8,863 nucleotides of DNA from Actinoplanes liguriensis (GTDB taxonomy: Bacteria; Actinomycetota; Actinomycetes; Mycobacteriales; Micromonosporaceae), in assembly GCA_000715855.1 (NCBI GenBank), contig KL571285.1, positions 1 to 8,863 of the forward strand, written 5' to 3'. How positions within the stretch are numbered: the stretch's first letter is position 1; every line of letters begins with the position of its first letter. This document shows, piece by piece, positions 6,408 to 8,863 of the stretch. The notes below the pieces were generated by a model. It made no database searches. It was not told the DNA's origin and saw only the letters and a program-made list of their open reading frames with translations. The position numbers and the translations under genes were made by a program.

Positions 6408-7210
6408 GCCTCGAACACCGGCGCCACGTCAGCGGGTAGCAGCACGTACTCCCGGGCCTTGCTCATGCCGGCGACCCGGTAGCCCTGCGCGATCAGCGAC
6501 TGGAACTGCTTACGCACGGTCAGCCGCTCCTGCTGGGCGGCTTCCGGGTCGTCTTCACGAAGCATGCTGATGTCCTTCGGTACCGGGATCAGCTCGGCGC
6601 CGGGAAGCACCACGGCGTGCCGTCTCGTCCCGGTGCCCGCGCCGATCATGGCCTGTTCCACCCACGGGGCGCGCAGGTCCCACTCCACCAGCAGCCGGTC
6701 GGTGATCTGATTGGTGTTGACGCCATCGTCGACCCGGCCGTAGAAGTCCGGTTCGTAGGAGGCCACAGTGGCGCCGAGCTTGCACAGGTTGAAGTACGCA
6801 TTGCGGGACACCAGCGGATCGAATGTCCACGTGATCGTTTGGAGGCCCCGATCCAGTGCCCACTGACGCTGGTGCCGCTTCATGGCGTAACCGATGCCGT
6901 GGTTACTCGCCGGAGCGGCGACACCGGCCAGGTAGGAGTGCAGGTGGTCCTGGCGGCCGTCGTCCGCGCGTGACCCGAAGATCCCCACGGTGCAGCCGAT
7001 CAGATCCTCGCCGTCGAACACCCCGGCCACGTAGTTGCCGCAGTAGCTGAGGGTGCGCAGCAGGACCCCGCTGATCACCTCGTTGCGCTCGGCGCCGTCC
7101 CGGGCGCCCCACACGTTCCACAGCAGCTCGGCGGCGGCGTCCAGATGCTCCGCGTCACGCAGCACGACCACCTCGGCGTGTACGCCGTTCGTGGCTCGCC
7201 GCTCAACCAC
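6404..7210 (-). CDS. GNAT-family N-acyltransferase coupled to the racemase
   Basis: A GNAT acyltransferase of the COG3375 type, 268 residues from the start chosen here. GNAT elements, numbered from GTG 7210: an N-terminal strand/helix with LLWNVWG (about 29-35); a central CoA-binding motif, NHGIGYAMK at 103-111, corresponding to the Q/RxxGxG/A loop; then a WTFDPLVSRNAYFNLCKLGA block (128-147) typical of this subfamily, and DFYG. GTG 7210 has GGAGG 4 nt upstream. The in-frame GTG 7231 has no clear ribosome site and sits almost on the predicted transcription start, so the shorter form (7 residues less) is preferred. The gene overlaps menC by 4 bp. In Geobacillus kaustophilus a GNAT succinyltransferase paired with a MenC-like racemase works with a desuccinylase to turn D- into L-amino acids. 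The same role is inferred here, but no desuccinylase is in the window. Confidence 0.85.
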   Translation of the reverse strand: MVERRATNGVHAEVVVLRDAEHLDAAAELLWNVWGARDGAERNEVISGVLLRTLSYCGNYVAGVFDGEDLIGCTVGIFGSRADDGRQDHLHSYLAGVAAPASNHGIGYAMKRHQRQWALDRGLQTITWTFDPLVSRNAYFNLCKLGATVASYEPDFYGRVDDGVNTNQITDRLLVEWDLRAPWVEQAMIGAGTGTRRHAVVLPGAELIPVPKDISMLREDDPEAAQQERLTVRKQFQSLIAQGYRVAGMSKAREYVLLPADVAPVFEA

Positions 7211-7240
7211 GGTGCCTCCGGTTCTGACCACCGTTACCGC

Positions 7241-7268
7241 TACCTACCGTCCCTCGGGCAGAGCACAA
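7241..7268 (-). promoter_or_regulatory. Candidate proximal promoter of the GNAT-menC operon
   Basis: On the minus strand TTGTGC (7268-7263) and TAGGTA (7246-7241) are spaced by 16 nt. Transcription would start near 7234, leaving a leader of about 24 nt with GGAGG before GTG 7210. This supports the shorter GNAT start. Confidence 0.4.
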
Positions 7269-7289
7269 CGGGTCTCGGGTGCAGCTCAC

Positions 7290-7317
7290 GAGCGGGCTCC
7301 GGAGCCGCCGCCCGCTC
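7290..7317 (-). repeat. Perfect 8-bp inverted repeat in the operon leader
   Basis: GAGCGGGC (7290-7297) and GCCCGCTC (7310-7317) form a perfect stem around a 12-nt loop. An overlapping palindrome, GGCTCCGGAGCC (7295-7306 on the plus strand), offers an alternative fold. It lies between the two candidate promoters of the GNAT-menC operon, so it may be an operator, or an attenuator if transcription starts at the distal promoter. Confidence 0.45.
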
Positions 7318-7342
7318 AACGTCCTGCGCGAAACCGAAGCGG

Positions 7343-7372
7343 ACCCTACCGATTGGGGCTGTGGCAATACAA
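7343..7372 (-). promoter_or_regulatory. Candidate distal promoter of the GNAT-menC operon
   Basis: On the minus strand TTGTAT (7372-7367) and TAGGGT (7348-7343) are 18 nt apart. TAGGGT is a strong match to the actinomycete TAGGNT -10 type. A transcript from here would carry the 7290-7317 inverted repeat in a leader of over 120 nt. Confidence 0.4.
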
Positions 7373-7562
7373 GCTGAAGATCTAGCAAACAAGCCTACGC
7401 CTCCCCTCATGTCAAGACCCGGCCGTTGCGGGAATGGTGCGCTCCGCGCGCAAAACCGCAGCGAGGAGCCCCGAAGGGGATGATCGGACACCCTCCGCAC
7501 GAGCGTAACCACTATGGATCTAGGAATCACCCAAAAGCGCTACAGATCGAATTATTCGCCGC

Positions 7563-7585
7563 CGGCCGATTTCGCGAAAGGGCCG
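7563..7585 (-). terminator. Hairpin just after the SCO2521-like stop codon
   Basis: CGGCC (7563-7567) and GGCCG (7581-7585) flank the perfect palindrome TTTCGCGAAA (7570-7579), giving an interrupted stem that begins 1 nt after the gene's stop codon. The position fits a terminator, but there is no T tract; the palindrome could also be a protein-binding site. Confidence 0.35.
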
Positions 7586-7586
7586 C

Positions 7587-8537
7587 TCAGCGGAACAGCT
7601 GTGCCTTTTCCGGTGGGCGATTGACCAGTGCGGCCGCCATCGCCATCTGATCGCGCACCCGCTGCACCGACGCTTCCCACTGTTTGGACATTCCGGCCCG
7701 GCTCTCCAGTTCCGCCCAGACCGAATGCGCCATCTCCCCGAGGCGTGCCGCCGGCATCCAGAGATGAAGCAGGTGATCCACCGCCGGCCGGAGCCGCAGG
7801 ACGCTCTGCACGGGCTGTTCCGCCCCGATCCGACTCTGCTCGATGACGGACAGGAGCGCCGTCAGCAACCAGTCGTGAAGCGCCAGATCCTCACAGAGCT
7901 CCACCACGTCGTCGAGGTCCGCGGGCGGCGAGGCGAACGTGAGCCGGATCGTGCGCAGTCCCTCCTCCCGGACGCTGAAGTTCACCCGGACGCCGTCCAC
8001 CCGCTCGTCGACGGTGGCGGCCCAGCGCAGCACCGCCCGCTGGGTACGCATCGGCGGCCGCTGGTCCAGCACGGACGAGCCCTGCACCTCGGTGAGGAGC
8101 CGGACGCAGAACGCGCCCATGCCCATCGTGGAGGTGGACCTGTCCGCGGCCAGGTGCGCGGCCAGCGTGCCGGGCAGATCGGTGCGGCCCAGCGCCTCGA
8201 CCACCCCGAGCCGGGCGAGATAGTGCGACCAGGCACGCCGGTGGCCACCGCCGACCGGGTCGATCAGCGCGACCGTGGAGCCCTGCAGCACCCGGCCACC
8301 GGTCAGACAGGCGCGGCCCATCAGCGTGCCGACGCTGCGCACCTTCGCGCCGGAGCGCGCCAGGAGCCGGCAGTCCACCCCGGTGAACGTCTTCGGGCTG
8401 ACCGCGTAGCTGATCGGCCGCTCGGAGACCCGCACCCGCTCACCGGCCAGCAGCCCCAGGGCGGCCTCGGCGAGTTCGGGGGGCATGCCGCCGGAGTGCT
8501 TCAGCACCCCGGTCTGCACCTCACCCAGGACCAGCAC
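7587..8537 (-). CDS. SCO2521-family-like protein of unknown function
   Basis: This 316-residue protein resembles the actinobacterial SCO2521 family (recognised from recall of sequences such as LGEVQTGVLKHSG at the start, AVSPKTFTGVDCRL at 45-58, VGTLMGRACLTGGRVLQGS at 69-87, and AWSHYLARLGVVEALGR at 102-118). No catalytic motif, signal peptide or membrane helix is evident. The C-terminal third is helix-rich and may mediate protein contacts. Start GTG 8537 lies inside the 3' end of the upstream SCO2522-like gene (17-bp overlap in another frame) with no clear ribosome site, so translation is probably coupled. In other actinomycetes this family sits in a conserved cluster with SCO2522, a ParA-like P-loop protein (SCO2523), SCO2524 and a methyltransferase (SCO2525); these would be expected beyond the right edge. 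The function is not known. Confidence 0.75.
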   Translation of the reverse strand: MLVLGEVQTGVLKHSGGMPPELAEAALGLLAGERVRVSERPISYAVSPKTFTGVDCRLLARSGAKVRSVGTLMGRACLTGGRVLQGSTVALIDPVGGGHRRAWSHYLARLGVVEALGRTDLPGTLAAHLAADRSTSTMGMGAFCVRLLTEVQGSSVLDQRPPMRTQRAVLRWAATVDERVDGVRVNFSVREEGLRTIRLTFASPPADLDDVVELCEDLALHDWLLTALLSVIEQSRIGAEQPVQSVLRLRPAVDHLLHLWMPAARLGEMAHSVWAELESRAGMSKQWEASVQRVRDQMAMAAALVNRPPEKAQLFR

Positions 8538-8863
8538 CGCGCACCGGTCCGGTGTCCACGAACAGGTACTCGATCCGGTCCACGACCTCGAGCGGCAGGA
8601 CGATCCCCTCCTTCGCGGCGCGGTTCCCGACCTCCGCGAGCACCGCCGGGTCCGAGGCGACCTGCTGCATGATCGTCCGGACCGCGTTCTCGATCGGGAG
8701 GAAGAGCGGGGCGCAGATGGTCATCGCCCGGTACGCGTTGAACGGCGCCGGCTTGCTGCTCACCTGCAGGACCATGGGCAGCTCCCGCCAGTTGTCCGGC
8801 AGGTCGGGCGGCAGGTCGGCCGGCAGCGGGAACGGCGGCGCGACCCGGCGCCCGTTGTCCCGC
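8521..8863 (-). CDS. SCO2522-family-like protein, C-terminal fragment
   Basis: The frame is open from the right window edge to TGA at 8521-8523; 113 codons are visible and the N-terminus lies outside. The ATG at 8775 is internal: the frame continues upstream through a Pro-rich linker (PFPLPADLPPDLPDNWRELP) consistent with the same protein. The visible part ends with PAPFNAYRAMTICAPLFLPIENAVRTIMQQVASDP (split over two predicted helices), then LPLEVVDRIEYLF. This resembles the C-terminus of SCO2522-family proteins, which are usually encoded directly upstream of SCO2521 homologues, as here. No enzymatic motif is visible and the function is unknown. Confidence 0.65.
   Translation of the reverse strand, partial: RDNGRRVAPPFPLPADLPPDLPDNWRELPMVLQVSSKPAPFNAYRAMTICAPLFLPIENAVRTIMQQVASDPAVLAEVGNRAAKEGIVLPLEVVDRIEYLFVDTGPVRGAGPG

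Larger units (their letters stand above)
7211..7586. other. 376-bp gene-free region between GNAT and SCO2521-like genes
   Basis: No credible gene was found on either strand; the short open frames here have no recognisable protein features. The part from about 7500 to 7560 is visibly AT-richer than its surroundings. It holds the two candidate promoters and inverted repeat listed separately, plus a structured patch at 7427-7479: nested stems TGCGG/CCGCA and TGCGC/GCGCA, and on the minus strand a short CCC/GGG hairpin capped by TTCG. No known riboswitch class was recognised. Confidence 0.6.

Noticed and set aside
7392..7415. Perfect TTGACA (-35) followed by TAGGCT on the minus strand
   Set aside because: The two boxes are only 12 nt apart, too close for a normal promoter. 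At the right spacing the -10 would be TTGTTT, which is weak.
7240..7530. 96-codon minus-strand ORF in the leader region
   Set aside because: No ribosome site at its start and no recognisable protein features, and it runs through the structured leader and candidate promoters.

Overview
The window is GC-rich, actinomycete-type DNA with GC-biased codon use, GTG/TTG starts and TAGGNT-like -10 boxes. The gene families (a SCO2521/SCO2522-like pair, an actinobacterial DUF916 surface protein, a small BMP-like binding protein) point to a filamentous actinomycete, most likely Micromonosporaceae such as Actinoplanes. The genus is an inference. The first 17 bases are not genomic: they match the Tn5/Nextera mosaic end, so the window starts at a contig end and the first gene is cut there.

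Left part (18-4479, all minus strand), in transcription order: a HupE/UreJ-type membrane protein with a large secreted N-terminal domain; a secreted metallophosphoesterase with a fibronectin-like N-terminal domain and a WxL-like C-terminal domain; and a DUF916 (WxL-interacting-like) membrane-anchored surface protein, truncated by the contig end. Upstream of both the HupE gene and the phosphatase gene are 11-bp-periodic units resembling actinobacterial PHO boxes (GTTCACC type). The two regions share an exact 13-mer. This suggests a phosphate-starvation (PhoP) or similar regulon tying a secreted phosphatase to a possible metal permease and a cell-surface partner.

Middle (4577-5224, plus strand): a small BMP-like secreted binding protein diverges from the HupE gene. 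Its 5' end looks damaged. The plausible promoter and start site lead into a reading frame that stops after 13 codons, exactly at a 10-base match to the same Tn5 mosaic end. The rest of the protein lies in another frame. A sequencing or assembly artefact is a serious possibility.

Right part (5256-8863, minus strand): an enolase-superfamily o-succinylbenzoate synthase/N-acylamino acid racemase is overlapped by 4 bp (ATGA) by a GNAT acyltransferase. This gene pair is known from the N-succinyl route that converts D- to L-amino acids. A 376-bp gene-free leader with inverted repeats and candidate promoters separates it from an overlapping SCO2522-like (partial) / SCO2521-like gene pair of unknown function. 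No RNA genes, CRISPR arrays or insertion sequences were seen.
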